Numbered from the stretch's first letter, positions 8,829 through 18,231 are shown. The stretch: 64,000 nt of DNA from Paenibacillus cellulositrophicus (GCF_009363095.1 NZ_CP045295.1:5175001-5239000), one strand, 5' to 3'. Numbers and translations are program-made. The notes: a model not told the origin generated them from the letters alone.

Positions 8829-9332
8829 TCACGATTTGCCGACCGAAGCGACACTTTGAGGCTCGATGTCGATCCAGATCTGGAGCACACCCTCCGCCAC
8901 CAGCATCGTCTTGATTTCGATGGAATATTCCTTATCGCGCACCCTGTAAATTTTGCGATTGAGGAGGTTCCGGGCGATTTTGCTGTCCTCGTCGATATCG
9001 AAAATGTTCCGTCCCCGCAGCACCTCCAGATCCTCGCCGAGCTTGCGGATCACTTCCTTGACGATGACCGGATCGAGAGGCGGGTCCTGCTGCTCCGCGC
9101 GGATTTTAATTTCCTTGATCACGGTCTGCTGATTGTTGTACTTTTTCAGCGTTTTGATGTCGTCCTCGTACTGCTGGATCCGAAGCTCCAGGTCCTGATT
9201 GGACGCCCAAAGCATGTCAAAGCTGGAGTGGAACACCGAATTATACACGACGCTTCCGATAACGGCGCCCAAGACGAAGACGGCGGTCAGTTGGGAGAAA
9301 TGGCGGTATCGGCTGAACGGAGGAATTCGCAT
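8829..9332 (-). CDS. ytrI: Sporulation membrane protein YtrI
   Basis: A 167-residue protein. It has a short cytoplasmic N-terminus (MRIPPFSRYRHF), one transmembrane segment (about residues 15-30, TAVFVLGAVIGSVVYN), a coiled-coil stretch (about 42-75, NQDLELRIQQYEDDIKTLKK) and a soluble C-terminal domain. It fits YtrI, a mother-cell membrane protein needed for normal sporulation in B. subtilis. It follows ytrH by three bases in the same leftward operon, as in Bacillus, where the pair depends on sigma-E. Confidence 0.85.
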   Translation of the reverse strand: MRIPPFSRYRHFSQLTAVFVLGAVIGSVVYNSVFHSSFDMLWASNQDLELRIQQYEDDIKTLKKYNNQQTVIKEIKIRAEQQDPPLDPVIVKEVIRKLGEDLEVLRGRNIFDIDEDSKIARNLLNRKIYRVRDKEYSIEIKTMLVAEGVLQIWIDIEPQSVASVGKS

Positions 9333-9335
9333 CGG

Positions 9336-9662
9336 CTACTCCCTGCCGCCGCAAACCCATTTGACCAGCTCGCTGCCCATGTGAGCGCCGAGGAAGGCGA
9401 AGAGGAGGAAGAGAACCTGCTTGATGGCGGGGGAAAGATTGCCCCCCATAAAATTGCTCTCGATGACCCGCATCGGATCGATCGTGCCGCCGATCGCAGC
9501 CGCCATCGCCCATATTTTAATCCGATCGGCCACCTCGAGCATGGTGTGTGTCGGTGATTGCAGCGAGATGACCGCACCGATCCCGCCGACCATCGCACCG
9601 CCCAGCACGATGCCGAAAGCGATAAAGAAATCCAGTATGGCTTTGGATAAAAACACGCTCAT
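9336..9662 (-). CDS. ytrH: Sporulation protein YtrH
   Basis: A 108-residue, very hydrophobic protein with about three membrane segments (FFIAFGIVLGGAMVGGIGAV, IWAMAAAIGGTID, VLFLLFAFLGAHMGSELVKW). It matches the YtrH sporulation family. First gene of the ytrH-ytrI operon, divergent from dnaE, the same arrangement as in B. subtilis. A likely sigma-E promoter lies just upstream (9722-9751). Confidence 0.87.
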   Translation of the reverse strand: MSVFLSKAILDFFIAFGIVLGGAMVGGIGAVISLQSPTHTMLEVADRIKIWAMAAAIGGTIDPMRVIESNFMGGNLSPAIKQVLFLLFAFLGAHMGSELVKWVCGGRE

Positions 9663-9721
9663 GATTCCCAGTCCTTTCCCAAGGAGGTCGGAAACGCCTT
9701 GTCCAGCGGTTTCCTTATTCC

Positions 9722-9751
9722 ATTCTATGGGCGGTCCTAGGCGGATTATGA
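9722..9751 (-). promoter_or_regulatory. Candidate sigma-E promoter for ytrH-ytrI
   Basis: On the minus strand the -35 element TCATAAT (9751-9745) and the -10 element CATAGAAT (9729-9722) are 15 bp apart. Sigma-E promoters typically show an ATAT-like -35 and CATACAAT-like -10 at about this spacing. The operon is sigma-E controlled in B. subtilis. Confidence 0.55.
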
Positions 9752-9817
9752 TAAAATAATAAATAGTGCATGAAACGTTAAAAACCAGTGATCACTGCGG
9801 CGAAAAGGAGACGAGAC

Positions 9818-12800
9818 ATGAGTTCATTTGTGCATCTTCACGTGCATAGCGAATACAGCCTTCTGGATGGAGCGGCACGGATCTCGGACCTTGTCCGGCG
9901 AGCCGCGGAGAACGGAATGAAGGCGCTGGCGCTGACTGACCACGGGGTCATGTACGGCGCGGTGCCATTTTATAAAGCCTGTGTGGCGGAAGGCATCAAG
10001 CCGATCATCGGCTGCGAGGCCTACCTGACGGCCGGTTCCCGCAAAGAGCGCGGCAGCCGCAAGGATCAGCCGATCTATCACCTGATCCTGCTGGCCAAGA
10101 ACGAGACGGGTTACCGCAATCTGATGAAGCTGTGCTCCATCGGGCATTTGGAAGGTTTTCACTATAAACCGCGCATCGACATGGATGCGCTCGCGAAACA
10201 TCATGAGGGTATCATCTGCCTGAGCGCCTGCCTCGGCGGGGAGGTACCCCAGCATCTGCTGCACGGCCGTACCGAGGAGGCTCGCCGGGCGGCGCTCCGG
10301 TACCGGGACATTTTCGGCGAAGATTTTTACCTGGAGCTGCAGGACCACGGGCTGCCCGAACAGAAGCGGGTCAATCCGCAGCTGATCGAGCTCGCCCGGG
10401 AGCTGGACGTTCCGCTCGTGGCGACCAACGACGTCCACTATCTCGTCCGTGAGGATGCCTCCATGCAGGACGTGCTAATCTGTATCGGTACAGGAAAAAC
10501 GGTAGAGGACGAGGACCGGCTGCAGATTCAGACCGACCAGCTGTACCTGAAGAGCGGCGACGAAATGGCCCGCTTGTTCCCGCATGTCCGGGAAGCCCTG
10601 GACAATACGCTCCTCATCGCGGACAAATGCAGCCTGGAGCTCGAATTCGGCCGGTCCATTCTGCCGGAATACCGCCCGCTTCCCGAGGGGCAGACAGCTG
10701 CCGAATACTTGCGGGCCCTATGCCTGGAAGGACTGGAGAGCCGCTACAGCACGACCGGCCTGTGGGACACCGAAGAAGGAAAAAGAGAGCTACTCCAGCG
10801 CCTCGACTATGAGCTCGGCGTGATCGGGAGCATGGGGTTCAGCGATTACTTCCTCATCGTATGGGATTTTATCGCCTATGCACACCGGCGGGGAATCGTG
10901 ACCGGTCCCGGACGGGGTTCGTCCGCGGGCAGTCTCGTCGCATACGTGCTCCGCATCACGAACGTCGATCCGATCAAGTACAACCTGCTGTTCGAACGTT
11001 TCCTGAACCCGGAACGGGTGACCATGCCGGATATCGATATCGACTTCAGCGATGAGCGCCGTGACGAAGTAATCGAGTATGTGGCGGATAAATACGGCAG
11101 CGAACACGTCGCACAGATCATCACCTTCGGGACGATGGCTGCCCGCGCGGCGGTACGCGACGTGGGACGCGCCCTGAACGTATCGTACGGCGAGGTGGAC
11201 AAGGCGGCCAAGCTCATTCCGAACGCGCACGGGATCAACATCCGCCGGGCGATGGAAATCAGCGACGAGTTGAAAAAGCTGTACGAGCAGAGCCCCAAAA
11301 CCCGCGAGATGCTTGACATGGCCATGAAGGTCGAAGGCATGCCGCGGCACGCGTCGACCCACGCCGCGGGCGTGGTCATATCGCGCGACCCGCTGACCGA
11401 TGCGGTTCCGCTGCAGGAGGGCAGCGAGCGAACCGCACTGACCCAATATCCGATGGAGCAGCTGGAAAGCATCGGCCTGCTCAAAATGGACTTTCTCGGT
11501 CTGCGCACCCTGTCGATCATCGAGCGGTCCATGCGCTGGATCGGGGAAATGACCGGCAGCGCGCCGGACTTCGCGCAGGTTCCGGACGATGATCCGCTGA
11601 CCTATGAGATGCTGGGGAGCGGAGATACGACCGGCGTGTTCCAGCTGGAGTCCGCAGGCATGCGGCGGGTGCTCAAAGAGCTGAAGCCAAGCGTATTCGA
11701 GGACGTCATCTCGGTCGTGGCGCTGTACCGCCCGGGTCCGATGGAGTTTATCCCGAATTTCATTCAGGCGAAGCATGGTACCATCCAGGTCGACTACCCG
11801 CATGACGATTTGAAGCCGATCCTGGCCGACACCTACGGTATCATTGTGTACCAGGAGCAGATCATGAAAATCGCCTCACTGATGGCGGGCTTCTCACTCG
11901 GAGAAGCCGATCTGCTGCGGCGCGCCGTGTCCAAGAAAAAGCGGGAAGTGCTCGACCGTGAGCGCAGCCACTTCGTGGAGGGCAGCCTGAAGCAGGGATA
12001 TACCGAAGAGGATGCGAACAAGGTATACGACATGATCGTGCGCTTTGCCGATTACGGTTTTCCGAGAGCCCACGCGGCAGCGTACGCCGTTCTGGCATTC
12101 CAGACCGCTTATCTCAAGGCGCACTATCCGGTGCAGTTCATGGCCTCGATGCTGACGGCCGTCATGGGCAGCCACCGGAAGGTCGCGGAATATGTGGTGG
12201 AGTGCCGCCGGATGAACATCAAGGTGCTGCCGCCCGACGTCAACGAGAGCGGTGTGCTGTTTACACCGGTGGCGGTAAGCGACGAGAACGGGCAGCCGGC
12301 CGAAGGGCCGGGGCATATCCGTTTCGGGCTGGGGGCCATCAAGAACGTGGGTACCCAGGCGGTGGAAAACATGATGCGCGTCCGGGAAGAGAAGCCGTTC
12401 GAAAGCCTGCTCGACTTCTGCCGCCGGATCGATCTGCGCGTCTGCAACAAACGGGTGATCGAGTCGCTGATCCAGGCGGGCGCCTTCGATTCGCTGCCGG
12501 GCCACCGCGCGCAGCTGCTTGCCATGCTGGACGAGACCGTCGATGCCGCCGTCAAATGGCGCAAGGAACGTGAGGATCTGCAGATCCAGCTGTTTGATTT
12601 TGTCGAAACGCCGAATTGGGAGATCGAATATCCCGACATTCCGCCGTTTTCCGTTTCCCAGCAGCTGGAGCACGAGCGCGATCTGCTCGGTCTATATCTG
12701 TCCGGCCACCCCCTGGACGACTTTGATGAAGTATTGGACGAACCGGGCGTGGAGCGGCTGATGAACCTGGCCGAGGCGGCGGATGAAGCGAAGGCGGTCG

Positions 12801-13486
12801 TCGCGGGCATGGTCGTGTCGGTCAAGTCGATCACGACCAAGCAGGGCAAAGCGATGGCCTTCATGGAGCTGGAAGACCAGATCGAACGCTGCGAAGTGGT
12901 GCTGTTCCCTGAAGTTTGGAAGCGAAGCTCGAGCTATGTCGGCAAGGGCGAGCTGCTGGCACTGCGCGCCAAGGTGCAGCAGCAGGACGAGGGCTTCAAG
13001 CTCCTCGCCGAGGAAGTGCTGCCGCTGGCCGGGGCCCCGCTTGCCCAGATGGTCAAGCGGAACCAGGCGCCAGCCGGCGGCAGATCCTTCGCCGCGGGGC
13101 CGGGGCCCTCGCGGCGGCAGGGCGCGGCTGCGGGCCGCCCCGCTCCGCAGGCAGCCGCCGGCGATGCTGCCGCGCCGGCCGACGCACCGGCGCGCAAGGA
13201 GCAGGGCGGCGGCGCACCCGCCCCGGCGAAGGAACAAGCGCGCCGCCCCACAACGGCGGAGCAGCGCGTCTTCGTTAAGATTACGCCGGAAGCGGAGAAC
13301 CCGGACCTGCTCGCCAGGCTGAAGCAGCTGCTTCAGGAGCATCCGGGTCCGGTGGCCACGGTGCTCTTTTACGAGCAAAGCCAAAAGCTCCTTGCGCTCA
13401 GCGACAACTATCGGATCAAACCGTCGCCCGAATTTTTCGAAATGATCGAAAACATGCTCGGCAAAGGGACGGTCCGGATTAAATAG
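9818..13486 (+). CDS. dnaE: DNA polymerase III alpha subunit DnaE
   Basis: A replicative polymerase of about 1222 residues. The N-terminal PHP domain begins FVHLHVHSEYSLLDGAARIS. The palm active site is visible as MPDIDIDFSDERRD, with D405 and D407 as expected metal ligands. Helix-hairpin-helix and OB-fold (KQGKAMAFMELEDQIE) regions follow. In Gram-positives this DnaE extends the RNA primer and hands over to PolC. The ATG at 9818 is used because AAAGGAGA lies just upstream; an in-frame GTG ten codons earlier (9788) lacks such a site. Odd feature: a Pro/Ala/Gly-rich linker of about 65 residues (1081-1147) before the C-terminal domain. Confidence 0.95.
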   Translation: MSSFVHLHVHSEYSLLDGAARISDLVRRAAENGMKALALTDHGVMYGAVPFYKACVAEGIKPIIGCEAYLTAGSRKERGSRKDQPIYHLILLAKNETGYRNLMKLCSIGHLEGFHYKPRIDMDALAKHHEGIICLSACLGGEVPQHLLHGRTEEARRAALRYRDIFGEDFYLELQDHGLPEQKRVNPQLIELARELDVPLVATNDVHYLVREDASMQDVLICIGTGKTVEDEDRLQIQTDQLYLKSGDEMARLFPHVREALDNTLLIADKCSLELEFGRSILPEYRPLPEGQTAAEYLRALCLEGLESRYSTTGLWDTEEGKRELLQRLDYELGVIGSMGFSDYFLIVWDFIAYAHRRGIVTGPGRGSSAGSLVAYVLRITNVDPIKYNLLFERFLNPERVTMPDIDIDFSDERRDEVIEYVADKYGSEHVAQIITFGTMAARAAVRDVGRALNVSYGEVDKAAKLIPNAHGINIRRAMEISDELKKLYEQSPKTREMLDMAMKVEGMPRHASTHAAGVVISRDPLTDAVPLQEGSERTALTQYPMEQLESIGLLKMDFLGLRTLSIIERSMRWIGEMTGSAPDFAQVPDDDPLTYEMLGSGDTTGVFQLESAGMRRVLKELKPSVFEDVISVVALYRPGPMEFIPNFIQAKHGTIQVDYPHDDLKPILADTYGIIVYQEQIMKIASLMAGFSLGEADLLRRAVSKKKREVLDRERSHFVEGSLKQGYTEEDANKVYDMIVRFADYGFPRAHAAAYAVLAFQTAYLKAHYPVQFMASMLTAVMGSHRKVAEYVVECRRMNIKVLPPDVNESGVLFTPVAVSDENGQPAEGPGHIRFGLGAIKNVGTQAVENMMRVREEKPFESLLDFCRRIDLRVCNKRVIESLIQAGAFDSLPGHRAQLLAMLDETVDAAVKWRKEREDLQIQLFDFVETPNWEIEYPDIPPFSVSQQLEHERDLLGLYLSGHPLDDFDEVLDEPGVERLMNLAEAADEAKAVVAGMVVSVKSITTKQGKAMAFMELEDQIERCEVVLFPEVWKRSSSYVGKGELLALRAKVQQQDEGFKLLAEEVLPLAGAPLAQMVKRNQAPAGGRSFAAGPGPSRRQGAAAGRPAPQAAAGDAAAPADAPARKEQGGGAPAPAKEQARRPTTAEQRVFVKITPEAENPDLLARLKQLLQEHPGPVATVLFYEQSQKLLALSDNYRIKPSPEFFEMIENMLGKGTVRIK

Positions 13487-13494
13487 AAGCAAAG

Positions 13495-13513
13495 GGCGGT
13501 TGGCACAACCGCC
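13495..13513. terminator. GC-rich hairpin after dnaE
   Basis: GGCGGTTG (13495-13502) pairs with CAACCGCC (13506-13513) over a 3-base loop. No T-run follows, so it may be a transcript-stabilising stem rather than a true terminator. Confidence 0.4.
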
Positions 13514-13707
13514 GGCAACAGCTCAATAGTTCAATGACCCTCCGGGCTTCTGCGGAAATGACACAGATTTTACGAACGTTTCCCGAGCCTCCCGCATACA
13601 CTTAGGAACACCTAGGGACAACATTATCATGTGCCGCCCGGCTGCCTTGGGCAGACGCATCTTTTCGAAGGAACCGGGCGCGGGCGTGCCGTGCGGGAGG
13701 AATAAAC

Positions 13708-14214
13708 ATGTCATATGATGCAGCGATTGCCATGCTGAGCCGCAGGGGAGTCAAAGTCGGGGACATTGCCGATATCGTGTATAAACTGCAAATCCCGTAC
13801 CATCCGGAACTGGAGATCGACGAATGCGTGGAGAGCGTGAACGCCGTCCTCGGCAAAAGGGAAGTACAGTACACGCTGATGACCGGGATGGCGCTTGACG
13901 AACTGGCGGAGAAAAAGCTTCTTCCCGAGCCTTTGCAGGCGATCATGGAGGCGGACGAACCGCTGTACGGAGTGGACGAGACGTTGGCGCTCGGCATTAC
14001 GAGCGTGTACGGCATGATCGGACTGACAAGTTTTGGTTTTTTGGATAAAGAAAAAATCGGTATTATCGATACCCTGAACAATAAAAAGGACGAGATCCAC
14101 GTTTTTCTCGATGATCTGGTCGCCGGGCTCGCCGCCGCGGCATCCGCGAGGATCGCCCACCGGTACAAGGGAGCCAAGCAGTATCCGTCCACTTCCGGAA
14201 ATTCCGGGTTGTAA
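13708..14214 (+). CDS. Phosphatidylglycerophosphatase A / YutG family protein
   Basis: A 168-residue protein of the PgpA/YutG family. The hallmark C-terminal half is present: PLYGVDETLALGITSVYGMIG and HVFLDDLVAGLAAAASARI, with the acidic pair DD as likely metal ligands. In E. coli, PgpA removes phosphate from phosphatidylglycerophosphate, but it is membrane anchored; the Bacillus-type protein is shorter and soluble-looking, so the exact substrate is uncertain. The ATG at 13708 follows GGGAGG by nine bases. It stands alone between dnaE and the acc region. Confidence 0.75.
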   Translation: MSYDAAIAMLSRRGVKVGDIADIVYKLQIPYHPELEIDECVESVNAVLGKREVQYTLMTGMALDELAEKKLLPEPLQAIMEADEPLYGVDETLALGITSVYGMIGLTSFGFLDKEKIGIIDTLNNKKDEIHVFLDDLVAGLAAAASARIAHRYKGAKQYPSTSGNSGL

Positions 14215-14349
14215 CACCCGAAGGCCTTGAACGAACCCTCTGATCGGCCAGCCCGCGTCCCATCACTTTGTTGCGGGAAAAAACGGAGTTATGTTATCAT
14301 TACTCTATTATACGTGCTCAGAACATGAGATTAGGGGGTTCTGCAAGGA

Positions 14350-14538
14350 ATGTGGACGGTCATCTATATCGCACCTACCGCCAAGGTAGCGGAAATGATC
14401 ACGACCAAATTAACGGAAGAGGGATTTTTGGTTAAAAGCCGTCCGATCAATTTATCCAAGCAGCAGTTCGAGATTTTGGTTCCCTCTGGTGAGCTGGAGG
14501 AAGTCCAGGAAGTGCTTAATTCCATTTTGCATCCTTAA
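14350..14538 (+). CDS. Small conserved protein (62 residues)
   Basis: A 62-residue protein starting MWTVIYIAPTAKVAEMITTK and containing SKQQFEILVPSGELEEVQEV. It has an alternating strand-helix pattern like a small ferredoxin-like fold and no cysteines. Similar short proteins are found upstream of accD in Paenibacillus genomes; some databases label them glutamate decarboxylase, which the length rules out. TTAGGGGG lies about nine bases before the ATG. Function unknown. It is 78 bp upstream of accD and could be co-transcribed. Confidence 0.7.
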   Translation: MWTVIYIAPTAKVAEMITTKLTEEGFLVKSRPINLSKQQFEILVPSGELEEVQEVLNSILHP

Positions 14539-14616
14539 TTTTTAAGGAAACAAAGTGACGTTTATAGAGGCAGAGTGAAGAGCGGCTGGGCAAATTAACG
14601 GCTGAGAGGTGTAGTT

Positions 14617-15507
14617 GTGTTTAAAGACTTGTTCCAGAAAAAAAGAAAATACGCGACCATTCCTTCAGAACGTGTAGGAAGAGGCAGCGAGCCGGGTGAA
14701 GAAAGACCGCGCCGGGAAATTCCCGAAGGCTTGATGAATAAATGTCCAAAATGCGGCAGCATTCAATACAGCAAAGAGCTGGAGAAAAATCTGAAGGTTT
14801 GCCCCAACTGCGGACACCACATGCGTCTGAATGCGTTGGAACGGATCCAAATGACGCTGGACGATGCAGGGTTTGAAGAGTTCGACAGCGGTATGGTATC
14901 GGTCGATCCGCTCCAATTTCCGGGATATGCCAACAAGCTGGAGCAGCAGGCGCTCAAGTCGGGTCTGCGCGAAGCGGTTGTTACCGGACAAGGCACCATT
15001 GAAGGACTCCCGGTTGTCGTGGCTGTCATGAGCTTCGATTTCTTTACGGGAAGCATGGGTTCGGTCGTCGGCGAGAAAATTACCCGGGCGATCGAAATTG
15101 CGACCGAAAGGGATCTCCCGCTCATTATTTTCTCGACCTCCGGCGGAGCGCGTATGCAGGAAAGTATTCTGAGTTTGATGCAAATGGCGAAGACAAGCGC
15201 TGCCTTGTCTCGTTTTAACGAAAAAGGCGGCCTTTACATTTCGGTCATTACCGATCCGACGACAGGCGGGGTTTCGGCCAGCTTTGCTACGCTCGGCGAT
15301 ATTAACATCGCGGAGCCGGGGGCTGTGTTCGGTTTTGCCGGACGGATCGTTATCGAGCAGACCATCCGCCAGAAGCTCCCGGATGATTTCCAGACGGCGG
15401 AGTTCAATTTGGCGCACGGACAGCTGGATTTGGTCGTCCACCGGAAAGAGCTGCGCCAAATGCTGTACAAGCTGATCGAGATGCATACCGTGAAAGGGGG
15501 ATATTAA
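14617..15507 (+). CDS. accD: Acetyl-CoA carboxylase carboxyltransferase subunit beta
   Basis: A 296-residue subunit that, with AccA, moves the carboxyl group from biotin carrier protein to acetyl-CoA to make malonyl-CoA for fatty acid synthesis. The four-cysteine zinc ribbon is visible (C43-P-K-C46 and C62-P-N-C65), followed by the crotonase-like fold with GSMGSVVGEKITRAIE and TSGGARMQESILSL. The start is the GTG at 14617 with GAGAGGTG upstream. The stop codon touches the accA start, so the two subunits are translationally coupled. Confidence 0.95.
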   Translation: MFKDLFQKKRKYATIPSERVGRGSEPGEERPRREIPEGLMNKCPKCGSIQYSKELEKNLKVCPNCGHHMRLNALERIQMTLDDAGFEEFDSGMVSVDPLQFPGYANKLEQQALKSGLREAVVTGQGTIEGLPVVVAVMSFDFFTGSMGSVVGEKITRAIEIATERDLPLIIFSTSGGARMQESILSLMQMAKTSAALSRFNEKGGLYISVITDPTTGGVSASFATLGDINIAEPGAVFGFAGRIVIEQTIRQKLPDDFQTAEFNLAHGQLDLVVHRKELRQMLYKLIEMHTVKGGY

Positions 15508-16491
15508 GTGGCAGGAGAATTGCCTTTTGAAAAGCCCCTTGTGGAAATGCGGCAGAAGATCAATGAGCTGAAGCAGTTCGGAGCGGACAAGGGTATTGAT
15601 TTTAGCGACGAGATTGCGAGATTGGAAGAAAGATACGCCCAGTTGGAAGAAGAGGTGTATTCAAATATTACGGCCGCCCAGAAAATGCATTTGGCTCGGC
15701 ATCATCAGCGTCCCACTTCGCTCGATTTGATCCAGCTGATTTTCAGCGATTTCATCGAGCTGCACGGGGACCGTCTATTTGGTGATGACCTCGCGGTCAT
15801 TGGCGGGCTGGCCAAGCTGAACGGGACTCCGGTCACCGTGATCGGCCAACAGCGCGGGAAGGATACGAAGGACAACATTGCCCGTTTCTTCGGCAGCGCG
15901 CATCCGGAAGGCTTTCGCAAAGCGCTGCGGCTGATGCATCAGGCGGACAAATTTAAACGCCCGATTATCACTTTTATTGATACAAAAGGTGCGTATCCGG
16001 GTAATACAGCAGAAGAGAGGGGACAATCCGAGGCAATCGCCCGCAATTTACGGGAGATGGCCGCGCTGGGTGTTCCTGTTATTTGTGTGGTCATCGGCGA
16101 AGGTGGAAGCGGCGGTGCTCTTGCGATGGCCGTCGGCAACCGTGTGCTGATGCTGGAGCATGCGATCTATTCAGCGATTTCGCCAAACGGAGCGGCTTCG
16201 ATCCTCTGGAAGGACGCGTCCAAAGCGGATCAGGCGGCCGAGGCCATGAAGATTACGGCCAAAGACCTGCTTGAATTCGAAGTGATCGAAGAGATCGTGC
16301 CGGAACCGAAAGGCGGAGCGCACCGGGACTACGAAGCGACGGCTGCTGCCATTAAGGACAGCCTGGTACGCCATCTGGGCGAACTGTCGGGACTCGACAG
16401 CGCCGCCTTGAAGGAAGACCGGTATCAGAAGTTCCGCAAGATCGGCAAGTTTGCCTATGAACAATCTTCGCATGTCGGTGTGATAGATTAG
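15508..16491 (+). CDS. accA: Acetyl-CoA carboxylase carboxyltransferase subunit alpha
   Basis: A 327-residue partner of AccD. It shows the N-terminal coiled-coil (RLEERYAQLEEEVYSN), the core LHGDRLFGDDLAVIGGLAKL and the oxyanion-hole loops GEGGSGGALAMAVGNRV and SPNGAASILWKDASKA. The GTG start directly follows the accD stop (TAAGTG), giving coupled synthesis of a 2:2 enzyme. In B. subtilis the next gene is pfkA; here the operon ends and pyk follows after 136 bp. Confidence 0.95.
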   Translation: MAGELPFEKPLVEMRQKINELKQFGADKGIDFSDEIARLEERYAQLEEEVYSNITAAQKMHLARHHQRPTSLDLIQLIFSDFIELHGDRLFGDDLAVIGGLAKLNGTPVTVIGQQRGKDTKDNIARFFGSAHPEGFRKALRLMHQADKFKRPIITFIDTKGAYPGNTAEERGQSEAIARNLREMAALGVPVICVVIGEGGSGGALAMAVGNRVLMLEHAIYSAISPNGAASILWKDASKADQAAEAMKITAKDLLEFEVIEEIVPEPKGGAHRDYEATAAAIKDSLVRHLGELSGLDSAALKEDRYQKFRKIGKFAYEQSSHVGVID

Positions 16492-16537
16492 TTCCATCTG
16501 GGCAATGATGTATTATGACAAACTTTCAAACTTCCTA

Positions 16538-16557
16538 TACAAAACTTTCGTTTTGTA
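16538..16557 (+). promoter_or_regulatory. Small perfect hairpin in the accA-pyk gap
   Basis: TACAAAAC (16538-16545) pairs with GTTTTGTA (16550-16557) over a TTTC loop, in an AT-rich gap. It may be a weak terminator for accDA or an operator for pyk. Nothing else is recognisable in this gap. Confidence 0.35.
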
Positions 16558-16627
16558 GTAAATTTAATCTTTGGATAAAGATATGTAGGGTAGAGAGACT
16601 TAAAAGAATAAAACGGAGGAAACCCAA

Positions 16628-18052
16628 ATGCGTAAAACAAAAATCGTATGTACCATCGGTCCTTCCAGTGAATCGTTGGAAAACACCAAAAAATTGATTA
16701 TGGCCGGCATGAACGTTGCCCGTTTGAACTTCTCGCACGGCGATTTCGAGGAGCATGGACGCCGGATCAACAACATCCGCGAAGCCTGCCGCGAGCTGAA
16801 CAAAACCGTTGCCATCCTGCTTGACACCAAGGGACCGGAAATCCGCACAGGCAAGCTTGCCGTGGAGCCGATCGAGCTGGTACAGGATGAGTACATCACG
16901 CTGACGACCGAAGAAATTCTGGGCGACAAAGACCGGATTTCGATCACGTACAAAGATCTTCCTAGTGATGTGCAGCCGGGTTCGACGATCCTGATCGATG
17001 ACGGATTGATCGGCCTGACGGTTGTGGAAGTCGAGGGCACTGAAATTAAATGCCGTATTGTCAATGGCGGTACGATCAAGAGCAAAAAAGGCGTGAACGT
17101 ACCGGGTGTGGCGATTTCTCTGCCGGGCATCACAGAGAAAGACGCGAACGATATCGTATTCGGGATCGAACAGGGCATCGATTTTATCGCAGCTTCCTTC
17201 GTACGCAAAGCAAGTGACGTTCAAGAAATCCGCGAGCTGCTCGCCAAGCACAACGCAGAGCACATCCAGATCATTTCCAAGATCGAGAACCAGCAAGGCG
17301 TGGACAACCTCGATGAAATTTTGGAAGCGTCCGACGGTCTGATGGTTGCCCGTGGCGACCTCGGCGTGGAAATTCCGGCCGAAGAAGTACCGCTGGTACA
17401 AAAGCGCATGATCGAAAAATGTAATGTTGCCGGCAAACCGGTTATTACGGCGACGCAAATGCTGGATTCCATGCAGCGCAACCCGCGTCCGACACGCGCC
17501 GAAGCGAGTGACGTAGCGAACGCGATCTTCGACGGCACGGATGCAATCATGCTGTCCGGGGAAACGGCTGCCGGTAAATATCCGGTGGAATCCGTTCTGA
17601 CGATGTCCCGCATCGCCGAGAAGGCTGAATCCGCGCTGAACTACCGCGAAATTTTCCTGAAGCAGCGGATTGCCCAGGAAACGACAATTACCGAAGCGAT
17701 CAGCCAATCGGTGGCGATTTCCGCACTGGATCTGAACGCTAAGGCGATCATTTCTTCAACGGAATCCGGCCATACGGCACGCATGGTATCCAAGTACCGT
17801 CCGGAAGCTCCGATCATCGCAGTGACTACGCAGGAGCGCACGCTGCGCCGTCTGGCTCTGACTTGGGGCGTTACGCCGGTCCCAGGCAAGACTGCTACAT
17901 CGACGGATGAAATGTTCGAGAATTCCTTGAAGGGCGGCCTGGAGTCCGGTCTCGTAAAACCGGGCGATCTGGTTGTGATTACTGCAGGGGTTCCGCTGGG
18001 ACAATCCGGTTCGACGAACCTGGTGAAAGTCAGCCAAATTCCAAACGAATAA
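16628..18052 (+). CDS. pyk: Pyruvate kinase
   Basis: A 474-residue glycolytic enzyme that converts phosphoenolpyruvate and ADP to pyruvate and ATP. Visible signatures are KTKIVCTIGPSSESLE at the start, ARLNFSHGDFEEH, LLDTKGPEIRTG, the active-site strand SKIENQQGVDNLDEIL with the catalytic Lys, and RGDLGVEIPAEEV. It ends after the C-terminal allosteric domain (LVVITAGVPLGQSGSTNLVK) and so lacks the extra PEP-utiliser-like domain of the B. subtilis enzyme (about 585 residues). ACGGAGG precedes the ATG. A strong terminator follows. Confidence 0.95.
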   Translation: MRKTKIVCTIGPSSESLENTKKLIMAGMNVARLNFSHGDFEEHGRRINNIREACRELNKTVAILLDTKGPEIRTGKLAVEPIELVQDEYITLTTEEILGDKDRISITYKDLPSDVQPGSTILIDDGLIGLTVVEVEGTEIKCRIVNGGTIKSKKGVNVPGVAISLPGITEKDANDIVFGIEQGIDFIAASFVRKASDVQEIRELLAKHNAEHIQIISKIENQQGVDNLDEILEASDGLMVARGDLGVEIPAEEVPLVQKRMIEKCNVAGKPVITATQMLDSMQRNPRPTRAEASDVANAIFDGTDAIMLSGETAAGKYPVESVLTMSRIAEKAESALNYREIFLKQRIAQETTITEAISQSVAISALDLNAKAIISSTESGHTARMVSKYRPEAPIIAVTTQERTLRRLALTWGVTPVPGKTATSTDEMFENSLKGGLESGLVKPGDLVVITAGVPLGQSGSTNLVKVSQIPNE

Positions 18053-18103
18053 GAGGACTGCGGCGCAGACCGCCGCGGGCCTACCGATAGATCCATTTCA
18101 TAG

Positions 18104-18140
18104 AAAAGCCTGTCAGGATTCACTCCTGGCAGGCTTTTTT
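18104..18140 (+). terminator. Rho-independent terminator after pyk
   Basis: AAAGCCTGTCAGGA pairs with TCCTGGCAGGCTTT, followed by a T-run ending at 18140. Confidence 0.85.
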
Positions 18141-18231
18141 GCTGATACCGGGCAAATTTCAGAAGCAGGCATCCCTTATGTTATACTAAATTGAAGGACA
18201 TTAATTACAGCAAGAAAGGGAACAGTGGAGG

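Noticed and set aside
12692..13492. Open frame opposite the DnaE linker
   Set aside because: The high-GC linker lacks stops on several frames; composition (Arg, Ala, Gly) is not protein-like.
14350..14538. Glutamate decarboxylase label for the 62-residue protein
   Set aside because: Glutamate decarboxylases are over 400 residues with a PLP Lys; this protein has neither. The label seems to be a propagated error.
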